Positions 12,701 through 24,138 of a DNA stretch of 64,000 nucleotides are shown piece after piece. Every line of letters starts with the position of its first letter. The stretch's first letter is position 1. The stretch is from Hirsutella rhossiliensis (Eukaryota; Ascomycota; Sordariomycetes; Hypocreales; Ophiocordycipitaceae). The position numbers and the translations under genes are program-made. The stretch lies in the NCBI RefSeq assembly GCF_020360975.1, contig NW_025408675.1, positions 1,364,001 to 1,428,000 on the forward strand, read 5' to 3'. Below the pieces are notes generated by a model. The model was given only the letters and a program-made list of their open reading frames with translations, had not been told where the DNA came from and did no database searches.

Positions 12701-13660
12701 CTCTATTAAGAGCGATAGAAGGTCGAACTAAACTAGCCGCTTTTAGTAGTACCTATACTAGCTACTTTAGATTATATAGCTACTTAGTATAGCTTATTAC
12801 CTATAGACTAATAGGGGACCTAAGAGGGTTAACTAGGAAGCGTAGGTATACTTATAAGTAGTTATAGCCCGTAACTAAGCGGACTAAGACCGCTAGCTCC
12901 CCGCTGCCTAGCTTACGCTAAATAGTAGACTATAATCCTTTATTTAAATAGCCCCCTTCTTTATAACGTATAGCTTTAAGCCGCCCTCCCCGATCTTATT
13001 TACTATTAACGTAGTAGCGGAGTAGTATAGTAGTATATTATTAAAGAGCCGCGCTTCTACGTTTATATAGAAGCTATAAGAAACCATAGAATACTATTAA
13101 TCCGCGATAGCTATAGCAGCGTAGGATTAAGAGTAGCACGCTAATAAGACTAGGGCGCTAGCGGATAGGTTTACGGTAAGAGATAAGGTATAGCTCGACC
13201 TATATAACTATAAGTTAGCACGACTAAAGAAGAAACTAAACTAGCTATATATAAAGTTTATAGTATAGAGGGTCGTTAGCCTATAAGTAGTTAAGCTCGA
13301 TAGCCTCTTAATAGGGGTCTATAATAGGATTAACGTTAACCTCCTTCGCCGAGCCTCCTCCGACCTACTACCTAGCTAAGAAATAGCGGACGCTTAACCG
13401 CTTATAATTAAGGTAAAGGGGGACGATAAATTTAAGGTTAAAGAGATATAGGCCGCACGCTAGAGGAAGGTAAGCTAAGGGATACGCCGGGAGGTTCTCG
13501 TTAAGTAGCGCGGGTACCTCGACCTTATATAGGAACCTATATATAAGTTTATAGGAGCTATAGCCCTCGATAAGATTAAGACCCTATATAGACTAATAAA
13601 CGAGAATAATAGACTAATAGACTACTAGTAGTAGCTTAGACTAAGACTATAAAATAAGTA
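9791..13660 (+). pseudogene. B1 pol relic: protease, RT, RNase H, integrase
   Basis: The aspartic protease region is at about 9870-10150 (LPVAALIDKGY, then FPLILRKP). Reverse transcriptase covers about 10440-11350: Y-R-A-L-N followed by RYPLPLI, TPFGLLRAPATF, and YIDN at about 11012-11023 in place of Y-x-D-D (a TG-to-TA change of the second Asp codon). RNase H reads YNKEILAIISYLE near 11580. The integrase is at about 12300-13300. Stops are frequent and of RIP type. The order protease-RT-RNase H-integrase identifies Ty3/gypsy. Confidence 0.88.
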
Positions 13661-13739
13661 AAGTAGAGTAAGTAGTTACGGCGATATAAGCGCAATAGTA
13701 TAAGCGGAGATAAAAATAGCGTTTATTTTAGGGCGGAGC

Positions 13740-14820
13740 CCTTAGACTTCCCGAGCTTATTCCTCGTTATTACCCTCGCCCTCGCTATTATTATTATCGT
13801 TATCCTTATCGGCCCCCTCCTCCTCCTTAGTAGCGGCGGCGGCGGCGCTCTCTAGCGCGCTAAGTCGGCCCTCTAAGCCCGTAAGCTAGTCGGCGGCGGC
13901 GGCGGCTCCGGGGGCAGAGGGGCGGCGGCTAGCTTCGGCGGCGGCGGCAGGGGTAGTAGTAGCGGCGGCGGCGGGCACGGCTATAGGGATCGCTAATAAG
14001 GCGACGGAGGCGGTATCCCTAGTACTAGGAGAGTTAGTAGCGGAGGTAGGAGAGCGGAGGGGGAAGAACCTACTTAGGGATAAGCCCCTAGCGCTCTAAG
14101 GCGCGGAGGTTATAGTAGGCGGCTACGGCGGCGGTAAGGCGCTTCTTAGTAGCCCCCTAGGCCTACCTATACGCGCCGGCCTTCTAAGCTAACGCCGTAG
14201 CGAGTAAGACGGGAGGCGCCGCCTTATAAGCGCGGCCGGTATACGTATACTAGTAATAACTACCGCCGCGGCGGCGCCCGACCTAGTCGGCGTAAGGGAG
14301 CTCCTACGACGTATACCGTATATAGGGGGCCGCGCGAGCGGCTCCGGCCTAGACCTAGCGCTTATACTTTAAGGAGTTAGCGGAAGACGTCTATTACGCT
14401 CGCTTAACTATAGACTTACGGGGGTAGTAGAGACGGAGGCGGGGGCCGAGGGGCCGGGCGTTACGGGTAGCGGCGGGGACGGCGTCGTTACCTTAAAGGG
14501 CGACGTAAGGGTAGCTAGCGTAGCGGAGGTAGTAGCGGCGGCGGTAGGCGCGGTGGTAGGGGCGCGGGTAGGAGCAGCGGCAGCGGCGGAGTTATCGTCG
14601 GCCGTGCCTAGTATAGCGTCGACGAACGACTCCGTACGCTCTAAGAAGGAGGAGGTAAGGGAGGGGGAGGTAGATATATCTATTATAGAAGTTAGTATTA
14701 CGGATTACGGCCTCCCGCTTTATAGGGTAAGGAACTTATTAGTTAAAGTTATTATTATTATTATTATTATTAGGGCTATTATTACTACTATAGCTATTAC
14801 TATAAGTATACGTTAATAGA
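13740..14820 (-). pseudogene. Antisense GC-rich ORF relic in the 3' part of B1
   Basis: Downstream of integrase the GC content jumps and GCG/GCC triplets accumulate. Read on the reverse strand, the tract gives Ala/Thr/Pro-rich sequence. Near its end comes LEGRLSALESAAAAA, then an acidic, Asn-rich tail ending at a stop near 13770. This looks like a coiled-coil plus low-complexity protein encoded antisense to gag-pol. The equivalent tract in B2 is at about 41050-42180 on the plus strand. One or two frame changes are needed to read it through. Function unknown. A forward-strand 87-codon ORF at 14553-14816 overlaps it but looks like a by-product of the GC-rich repeats. Confidence 0.4.
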
Positions 14821-15251
14821 GCGGCCTATATAGCTAAGAATAAACTAACGCTTTAAGTAAAGCGGAACTTACTTATTACTACTACTACTATAGTTAAAGA
14901 AGGAAGAGAAGGAAGGGAAGGAGGAAGGGGGGGATGCTACTTTATATACCCCTTAGTAGAGGAGGCTGCCTAAGGCTAAGGGGACGGGTAACTTAAGGCT
15001 TACGTAGGTCTAGGCCGGCCGCCGGCTACTTAGGGGCGTATATAATAAGTTACGCCCTTATTTAAACGGCTAGCCGGCCGATAAGTATAGAGCTAGGTTC
15101 TAGCTACTTAGGCTAATAAGTATAGGGATAATAGGGCTAGTAAGGCTAGTATAATTAATAGGAAAGGGTAGGGTAGAGCTAGCGGTATAGGCCTAATAGT
15201 ATAGAAGCTATTAATAGGGCAGCGCTACGCTACGCTTAAGGGAAGGTATTA

Positions 15252-15437
15252 TATAAGAGTCTTTAACTATTATAAGTTATAGGCTTAGGCTATAGCCTAA
15301 GCTATATAGTTATATATAGAGGGCTAGATCCTATATATATATATATAGGCTAGCCGCGTATAGAAGAGCTCTATATAGCTTATTAATATTATCCTATAGA
15401 CGGCACCTATATATACGCCTTTACTTACTTTATAATA
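15252..15437 (+). repeat. B1 3' LTR
   Basis: 186-bp direct copy of 8415-8600, preceded by the purine tract AAGGGAAGG at 15238-15246. Confidence 0.9.
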
Positions 15438-15442
15438 TAGAC

Positions 15443-15824
15443 CTTAGTAATAAAATATAGTTTTTATAGATTAACCTACTTAAGGAAACCTTAGCTAAAG
15501 GGAATCTAACTAAAGAACTAGCTAGATAAAAGACTATAAAACCTAGTAAACTATACTAGGATATAAACTTATTAGTAGAAACCTTAAAGAAAGAGAGCCC
15601 TAGGTCTATTAAAGGGGAACTCTTTTTATAAATATATAGATAAACTCCGAACTATAAGATTAGGATTTTATAAGATTATAGCCTTTTAAAGATAACTACT
15701 TTAAAAGAAGTTAAAATCTATAATTAAGACCTTATATTTATAGAAAGATTTTAATATACGGTCGCTTCCTTTTTAACTTTATAAAAGAACTAAGGTATTA
15801 TTAAAGTCTACTTAGACTACTATA
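15443..15824 (+). mobile_element. Ty3/gypsy element J, segment 3
   Basis: Short stretch between B1 and the pogo element F1. It belongs to the same host element as 7764-8414 and 17683-20700 because both flanking insertions carry intact target duplications. It is AT-rich and no motif is readable. Confidence 0.45.
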
Positions 15825-15826
15825 TA

Positions 15827-17680
15827 GGTTAGCCTACTTATAGTCTAGTATACCTTAATACTTATACTCTTTATAATACTAAGGTAGGTATATTCTAATA
15901 GTAATTAAAGCTATATTTTAACGTTATAATAGTTAATTATAGTGTTTTCTAGCTATTTAAGCTACTAGCTACTATATAGAGCTTTAAAATCTACGTCTTA
16001 ATTAGCTATAGTAATAGTAGCTAGCTTAAGGATATACTTAAGCCGCTGCCTCGTCTTAATAACTTAATTAATCTATATAAACCGGCTATTAAGATCTTAT
16101 AAAACCTTTTTCTATTTTCGAGGCTATAGATAATATAATTAATACTTAAGCTATTATATTTAAAGCTAAGCAGCTATAAGCTACTAATTTTAATTATTAA
16201 GGGCGCGGCTAACTTTATTAAAGAGTAGTCGGATTATATTATTAACTTAACCGCGATTTTCTAGCCCTATAATAAAGCGGCGAACTTCTTATAATCGTTT
16301 AAGCGTTTTAAGGGCATCGTTATTAGCTAAGGAGCTAATATTCTTCCTTTTTAATAGCGTTAATAGCGTTAACGGCTATAGTAAGATAAAGCGGCTTAAT
16401 AAAGGCTTTACTATATTAATTAGCTATAAACTAAACCCGCGCTAACCTCCCTTAATATTCTTTTTAGTTAGGCTAGCCTACTAAGCTTTATAGTAGATAT
16501 AAAGGAAGGTAGCCTTACTAATTAGCGCTATATCGTTAAAAGATACGATTTTCTTAAGTTAATATCGGTATATAGCCTTAATAGGTAAGAAAACTAAGAT
16601 ATTAAGTAGTTAGAAGATATATAAAGAGTATAATAGTAGGAAAAGGAGATATATACTATTTTAGAAGCATTTATATATAAAATTATTAGTCTAATAACTC
16701 CTATAGCTATTAATAATAAGAAGAGTATTACCTTACTTATAATACCTTATTTAAGGGATAAAAACCTACTTTAGCTACTAAATAGTAATAGTATTACTTA
16801 TCTAGCCCTTTAAGGAGGTAATAAAGTCCTAATCTTATAGAAAATTAAGTTTATTAAGGAACTATTAGTATTAAAGGTCTTAACCCTTAAAAATTATAAG
16901 GGGAGTTAAGGCCTAGCTTATAGTAAAGACGTATTTAATTATTATAGTTTAATAATACGATTCTAGCCGCTTTTTAAAAGTCTCTTACTTCTCTAAGCTT
17001 ACTAGTACTAGACTATTAAAGCTAAGGCCCTTAAGGATACTTATTTCGTCTATAATAAAGTAAGACTCTAGTAGGATTGCTTATATAGCCGGCAGCTTAA
17101 GTAATTAAAACTATTCCTCGATATAGGCTATAAAGGCGCCGTTAACGTAAGTAGAATCGAGAGATCTACCTTTAATAGTATTAATCTCTAGGTTCTAGGC
17201 TAAAAAGCCTAAAATCTATTACTTCTTAAGCGGATAGGTATCGCCGCTAGCCTTAACGATACGGCTAGTAAATTCCTTAACCTAATAATACGTTAGAGGT
17301 AGCCTAAGGGCAGCTTAGGTAAGAACCTAGTTAGTAAGGTGTTTTTCCTACTTTTAGCTAAGCCTTTAATATACCTCTTTTACCTCCTTAATAGGCAGAG
17401 CCCCTTTAAGACGTATATAGAGGGTCCCTCTTAAAATACCCTACTTTCGACTAGTATAAAGCTAAGGCATCTTATTTTTAATAGCTTCGAGTACTTTTTA
17501 AAGCTAGTTTTTAGTATACTTAGAAAGCTAAGGTATTACTAATATAAATAGTATTTATTTTATAATTATAAGGTAAGAGATATATAAGAAAACGCGGTTA
17601 TAATATAATATATTTAATAACGCGATAGTATTATAAAGAGTACTAGTATTAAAGTATACCGGACTTTAAGTAGGCTAACT
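15827..17680 (-). mobile_element. Fot1/pogo-type DNA transposon F1, complete (1,854 bp)
   Basis: Terminal inverted repeats of about 54 bp (15827-15880 and 17627-17680) bracket a reverse-strand transposase relic, with TA on both sides as expected for Tc1/mariner-superfamily integration. The repeats match over most positions, including GTTAGCCTACTTA at the outer left end and its complement TAAGTAGGCTAAC at the right. The length is near the ~1.9 kb of Fot1-type elements. Confidence 0.85.
15900..17470 (-). pseudogene. F1 pogo/Fot1 transposase relic
   Basis: An ATG at 17468-17470 opens a reverse-strand frame in which the N-terminal DNA-binding region is followed near 17100-17170 by GRSLDSTYVNGAFIAYIEE. 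This matches the CENP-B/HTH to DDE linker pattern of pogo-like transposases (x-G-R-x-L-D-x-x-x-x-N-G-A). Further on come a D-E motif (FIIDEISILKGL, about 17040) and, near 16900, LTPLIIFKG, the conserved segment of the DDE domain. Numerous RIP stops make it inactive. It would have catalysed cut-and-paste transposition at TA sites. Confidence 0.78.
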
Positions 17681-17682
17681 TA

Positions 17683-20600
17683 TATATTCTATAAGTAAAA
17701 AACTAATACTTATAAAAACTAGCTTTTAAAGTTTACTTACTTAGCTAAAAGGATAAAGCGTTAATTAACTAAACTTATAAGGACCTATACTAAAAGGGGC
17801 GTATAAAATAAGCTATAAAAGTAATCTTATTTACTTACTTTATATTTATAGTTTAGAGAACGGTATATAGTAATAAAAAGGGCTAAATAATAATAGACTT
17901 ATATGCCCTTAATAGTATAGCTATCTTAAGCGCTTACTTAATACTACTTTTAAGAGATATAATTTAAAAGCTATAATAGAAACGCTTTATTTTTACTATA
18001 AACGCTTAGTTTTTCTTTATTAGTTCCTTATCTATAAGAAGTATTAATAAAGGTTTATAGTAATTAGCTATAAAAGCTTAGAATAACTAATAGTAGCTAT
18101 AATAAAATATAAGAACTTACTTATATACGTTTAATAATTTATAGACTAAATCCTCTAGGAATATATAGAATATTCCTTTAAGTATATTAATAATATTATA
18201 ATCTACTTAAATATAAAAGATAATTATATTTATTACCTTTAAGCTAACTTTTAACTCTTTATAGACTATAACCTAGCTTTAGCTAGATTAAAATTATTCT
18301 TAGGCTACTTATTTATAAAACTATTAAGGTTTTAAGTAAATAGTATTAGCTTAATAAATACTAAAGAATAAGTATAGGTATTATATAATATAGAGTTTTT
18401 AAATACCTTATAAGTACTAAAAAAGTAGCTTAGCTTAGTTAACTAGCTATAGTACTTAGTAACTTACTTTTCTTAAAAGGTAAAAGTACTTTAAGTTTAG
18501 AAAACTATAATACTTAAGAAAGTATAAGATAGTTAAGCGCTACTTAAAGGATTAGTAAGAAATAAATATACTTTTAAGGTAATATAATAACTATCCTTAG
18601 TAAAGGAATAAGCCTTTTAAGATATTATAAATACTTTAATAAAACTAATATAGTTATATTATTTTAACTTATAATAGCTTTTATTCTTATAAATTAATAC
18701 TAGCTATAAGCTAGGCTTTATAAAAGTAGCCTTTTACTTAGTACTAAGGGTAAACTAAAACCTAAGAAAAACCTTACCTTAAATAAGTATTTAGCTAACC
18801 CTTTACCTTAATAAGCGCCTAATTAATAAAAAGCTTAAATATTAGCTTACTAAACTTAAAGTCGCTTATCTTTCCTAGGTATATTAAAATCTTTAGTTAT
18901 ATAATATCTTTACTTTACTACTAAAGGTTATTATACTAACTAACTATACTATTATAAGTATAATCTTAAAGTAAATATTACTATTTACTATTAGTATAAA
19001 GATAAATAATTAGCTTATACTTACTTTATAGTACCTTAGCTAGTTTCTTTTAAAGGTCTATTATATTCCTAGAACCTTAAATACCCTTACTAATATACTA
19101 TTTTAACTATTATTTATAATACCTAAGAAATATAAATATAGGGAATTAGACTATATTTAAAAAGATAAAGCGCTAGTTAAATATATATATACTACTATAG
19201 AATCTACTATTTAACTTAACCTATATTAAAAGATCTAAGAAGTATATATAAAAGAACTTAAGTAAGCTAGTATATTAAAGTAGCTTAAAAGTAATAAGTC
19301 TTAGGTTAGTCTCTTATTTATATAATATAATAAGTTACTTTACTTAGTTAAGTTTAAAGGTCTTTATTAGCTCTATATCCTTATTACTTATACTAAGGAA
19401 ATTATCGCTAACGACTATATATATAAATTTTACCTTAAATAATAAAGGATATAAAAAGAATTATCTTTTATATTTACTATTACTAGCCTTAAAAAGCTTA
19501 TTAATAGCTTTATCGATAAGTATAACGCTTACTATAAAAACTAAACTTACTAATTAAAGGCCCTTAATAAGTTAGTACTAATTACTTCCTTAGCCTTACC
19601 TTTTTATATAATCGCTATAGATTTTATTATAAGGCTTTTAGACGTCCTTATAGACCGATCTTTATAAATACTACTTACTAAGGTCTATTATAATATACTA
19701 TTAATAGTAACCGATAAATTCTTAAAGATAGGGCTCCTTATCTTAAGCTATAATTAGTTTACTATAAAAGACTAAGCTAAGGTACTTTTTACTAAATTAA
19801 TATATTATAATTAAGGGATTCTTACTTAAATTATCTTTAACTAAGACCCTAAGTTCTTATTAGCGTTTTAAAAAGGGCTTTTTAAAAAGGACTATAAATA
19901 GTATATAAGTCTAAGTTACTAATATTTATAGCTTAGTATCTTTAAACTAATAGCTTATTAAAATAATATAACTAAGTAGTTAAAACTATACTTTAGTTCT
20001 TTATAACTAACTTCTTATCTTATTAATAGGTTAATATATTATTACTACTTTAATTTACTTTTAATAATTCTTACCCCTTAGTAATTAATACTTTTTTAAG
20101 TAAACTACTAACTAAGATATAAATAAATAATAGTAAGTAATACCTTAGAAAAAGCCCTTTATAAATAAATAAAAAAATACTTTAAGATTAAGCTAGGATC
20201 TTAATCGCTTTAGCTTAAGTAAGAATAAAAAAGTAGTATAATATAAAGTACTAAGCGCTAGAGTTTAAGCCTAAAAACTAAGTATAGCTCTAGCTAAGAA
20301 AAAGATATAGTATAGCTAATAAATAAGTAGTAAAGTTAAAGGAATATTATATAAAACTATTTAAAGTCCTTAAATAAATTAGCTATTTAGCTTACTACCT
20401 TAACTTTACTAGATCCTTAAATATATATAATATTATTTTTATTATATAGCTATAGCTAGCTAAATAACTAAACGCTTAACTTAGCTTAGAACTTAATACT
20501 AACTATTAAGAGGTCGAAAAAAATCCTTAACCTAAGAACTTAAAAATATACTTAAGGGACCGCTTATATAAAATACCTTACTAGCTAAAAAGGCTAGCTA

Positions 20601-20700
20601 AGTAGCTATAATTCCTAGGTAGCTATTAAGGATATTATTATTAAAGACTATATTAAAGAATTAAATATATAGTAAGAAGTATTATAAGGTTATATTACTT
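17683..20700 (+). pseudogene. Ty3/gypsy element J, segment 4: RT, RNase H, integrase
   Basis: Plus-frame translation from 17880 to 18900 gives a degraded reverse transcriptase/RNase H (ALNSIAILSAY, then stop-ridden RIYRIFL-like stretches). At 19570-20000 it gives an integrase core: PFYIIAIDFIIRLLDVLIDR, then VTDKFLKIGLLIL and DPKFLLAF. These correspond to the first Asp, the strand after it and the D-x-K-F motif of Ty3/gypsy integrases. A tail of charged sequence follows to about 20700. This is among the most AT-shifted sequence in the window, consistent with J being the oldest layer. LTRs were not identified. Confidence 0.7.
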
Positions 20701-23652
20701 ATACTTAAAAGCTTTATACGCGCGCTATATAATAGTATAAGCTAATATAGCTAAGAGAGAAATAATAGTATATAGTATATATTATTACTACTTATTTTCT
20801 TAAAAGTCTAAGGATAGGTTAACTAGCTAATAAGTATTAATAAGCTACTTATAGTAAGTAGTAATTTAGTTTTATAATTTAGTACTAATATTTATTTTTT
20901 ATTTTAGGAAACCGATTTCTTTATATTTTTACGCTCCCTTTCTTATACTAAACTATACCTTTCTTATACTTATATTTAAGGTTCTTACTATCTAAGGCTA
21001 TAAATACTATAGTAAGGACTTAGTATTTCGCTAGTATTTCTTTAATTAAATATACTACTAACTACTATACTTAAGCCTTAAAGGATTCTACTAAGTAGTT
21101 TAATTATATAAGAATAAAGTAAAGCTCCTTTATAACCTTAAATTTAATATAGCTATATTTAATAAGTAAAAATAAGATAATTATAATATATATACTAACT
21201 ACCGCGACCTCTTTACTAAGGAAGGATATAATCTTAATATAGGCTTAATAAAAGAGAGTATATACTATACCCTTCTATATTTTCCTTTATTTAAAGCCCG
21301 CGACTTATATAAACGTAACTAGCTATAATTCTTTATATATTATAGCGCCGGTACTTATTATAGTACTATTATAACTCTTATAACTACTTAAACTAATAAG
21401 AATATAATATTAACTATTTAACTATAGTAAGTTAGCGCTTTTTATTACCTTTATCTTAGTACTTCTTTATATATTTACTTTAATAACTATACTTTATTAC
21501 TATTAAGCTTTAGTAATTTATTTAGTAACTTACTACCCTAAGTTTTAAATATTATAAGGAAAGCCCTTAGTACCCTTTATAATACTTATAAGTAGTCTAC
21601 CTTATTATTTAATAAGGATAAGCTTTTCCTTTTATTACTATATATAATAACCGGTATTATTCCTAAGGGATAAACCTATTAAGGGGTTTATATTAATAGA
21701 TATAATAGGGCATAGTCTAAGTAGTAATATATATATTACGTTAGTAATATATTAGAGGTTATAGACTATAAACTATAACTAAGTAATTAAAATTAAAGAT
21801 AGAATCGTAATAAAGATCTATATTAAAAGCTATCGAGCTATCTATCTAAAGGAGTATTTTATTCCTTCCTTATATATCTTAAGAGCTTCCTTAGATCGCT
21901 AAGAGCACTAGGTAATCCCGTCGCTTAGAAGCGCTAAGGCGCTAGAGCGATCCTACGATCCTAGCTATAAAGCGTTAGAGTACTAAAGTAACCCGTCGCT
22001 CTAAACTTAATTAGCCCGTCGGTCCGTTTAATATTCCTTACTCCTTACGTTACGTGCCCTCGTAATATATACTAGTCCCCGCGGTTTACTAAACTATAGT
22101 TATAATAGGATACCTCCCTTCCTTTTAGTCTTACCCTTAAGACCTACTACCTTAGCTGCTATATATAAATATACCCTTATTACGTCGTGCGTAAGTATAT
22201 CGTTCCTTATTCCTTTATCTTTTTAGGATATACTACTAATAATATATCTAGTTATATTTAAAAATCCTATTCTTATAATTCCGATAAATCGCGTTAATAA
22301 TTAAAGCTAGTATCTTAGACCGAGATCTATAGTATTAAAATTATACCTTACTCTTATTATTTTCGGTTAAGCTTAACTTATAAGGTTAGCGAGCGTTTTA
22401 ATCGGTATTTTAAATATACCTCTATAAACCGTTCTTATAATAGGTATAATATAGCGTCCGCCTATTTATTTTATCCCTTTCCTTCCCTATTTTTTTTTAT
22501 TAATATTCCTTCTTTTTCTAGTTTATTATATTATAAATTAATAGTAAAAGATTAATTCGGTCGAATAAAAAGTAAAAGAAGTATTAAAGGAAGCGATAGC
22601 TCGCTTAGCTCGGATTAGGAAATAAAAGCGTTTCCTAAAAGACTAAGGTAGTAAGTTATTTTAGCGGGGTATATAAGCTATTAATAAAGAAGATAGTATA
22701 ATGCGTTCTTTTTAGGACGAATCGGTTTATTTATTAAATAAGGAAACTATTACTATTAGCGAGGTTTAATCGTTTAGTGCCTTAAACGTATTAAACTAAG
22801 ATACTATTCTTAGTAACCCTATATTTCTAAGTAAGGGTTCGCTTAATAGAACTATTAAAGTAAAGAACTATAGTAAGTTAAGTACTTAAATAGTTCCTAG
22901 GTATTTTCCTTTAGTCTATATTCCTTTTACTTAATAAGGTATTCTTATTACTAGCCCTATTTTCTTATATCTAGTATTTATTTTACTTTATATTCTTAAT
23001 TATTATTAACTTTAATTTTTTCCTATAATTTAGCGTTTTATAGCGCTAGTTTTAATAATAAGATATAAAATATTAGGTATATCTATATTATTATTAGTAG
23101 CGAAAGTTTATAGTTAACTTTTAAAATAGTTTTCTTAACCTTACATAGTTTAAGTTTCTTAAAATCTAATTTATTACTTAGTTATTTTATTTTAATATTT
23201 CGTTATATAAGGTAGACTATATCTCCCTCTTAAAAGATTAGTCCCTATAATCTTTTCTAATTATAGTAAGTAGATATTCGTTCTCTAATAAATTAAAGTT
23301 CTTATTATATTTCTTTATATAGTTTTTATAGCTAATTTACTTATAATATCGCTCGTTTTACTTATAGTCCTTATTAAGTAACCTTAAATACTTCTAGGTT
23401 ATATTTATAATTAGCGTATACTAGTAAGAGCTTAGTTATTTTTATAACTAAGCTATTATAAGCTAGTTATACTATTAGTAGCTATTTAACTTAATCGTTT
23501 TATTTATAGCTAATATAGTATCGTAAATATTATTTAAGCGTTTAGTTAAGTCGTTTTATTTATCTATCTATTTATAGGTAATAAGCTATACTAAGCTTAT
23601 ATTTTATCCCTAATTATACTATAAGAGCTTACTAAAACTTAGCTATAAATAT
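20701..23652 (+). repeat. RIPped unclassified repeat with unknown ORF relic
   Basis: This AT-rich region has no recognised transposon domain. Between about 21150 and 22060 a plus frame stays partly open. It contains INRYNRA at about 21695-21715, a Tyr-rich segment, then KDLYKLSSYLSK-like and SFLRSLRALGNPVA-like sequence. Part of it (about 21600-21860) is repeated on the reverse strand at about 50590-50870, so it is a dispersed repeat. Around 21900-22200 the sequence is less AT-shifted (several CCGTCG blocks). A second weak ORF-like stretch starts near 22545. I cannot name the family. Confidence 0.4.
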
Positions 23653-24138
23653 TCTTATAAAGAGAGATATAAGAAGTATATAAAAATATATAAAGGTAAA
23701 ATTAAAAGTAAGGGGTTAGATAGGTAAAGTAGAGAGATTTAATTCTTATAGGAGTAGCAATTATAGTAGGGGAGTAATTATTATATTGCCTTAATTATCC
23801 TTCTTTCCTCTATCTAACGCCCCCCTTTATACCTATCTAGTATCTTAATTAATAAAGAAGATCTTGCTTAAAGAAGCTATTAATGTCCTTTCGACTACCG
23901 AGCTTTTTGCCGGTTTTTTCCCCTCTTTTCTAGCCGTTGCCGGCATATCCGTCTTATCTTTCGCTGCCTCTATAGGAAGCTATCGCTACTTCTACTTCCC
24001 CTTATACCCCTACCCTCCTTTCTATACCTCTTTTTAGCTCCTTCTTCCTTCTTCTATACCGGGTGTTTTTAGCTTCCTTAGTCCCTCGTACTAAGGGATA
24101 TCTCCGAGAACTACGAAATTAGGCCACGCTTCGCGACA
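23653..24138 (-). repeat. A1 3' LTR (left)
   Basis: 486 bp. The outer ~200 bp carry many more C-to-T/G-to-A changes than the matching part of the right LTR, while the inner ~280 bp are nearly identical. Confidence 0.88.

Larger units (their letters stand above)
8415..15437 (+). mobile_element. Ty3/gypsy element B1, complete, RIPped (7,023 bp)
   Basis: Two 186-bp LTRs (8415-8600, 15252-15437) flank gag, protease, reverse transcriptase, RNase H and integrase in gypsy order, followed by a GC-rich 3' tract with an apparent antisense ORF. The target duplication is TAGAC on both sides (8410-8414, 15438-15442). LTR ends TATAAGAG...TAATA point to ancestral TGTAAGAG...TAACA. A second copy, B2, lies at 40534-50068 in the opposite orientation. 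B1 lacks the C and D insertions found in B2 and so provides their empty sites near 10470 and 11190. It is inserted in the old gypsy element J. Confidence 0.92.

Noticed and set aside
14553..14816. 87-codon forward ORF in B1
   Set aside because: It lies in the GC-rich triplet tract, is antisense to the more protein-like reading, and ends in a TTA-type microsatellite giving poly-Ile.
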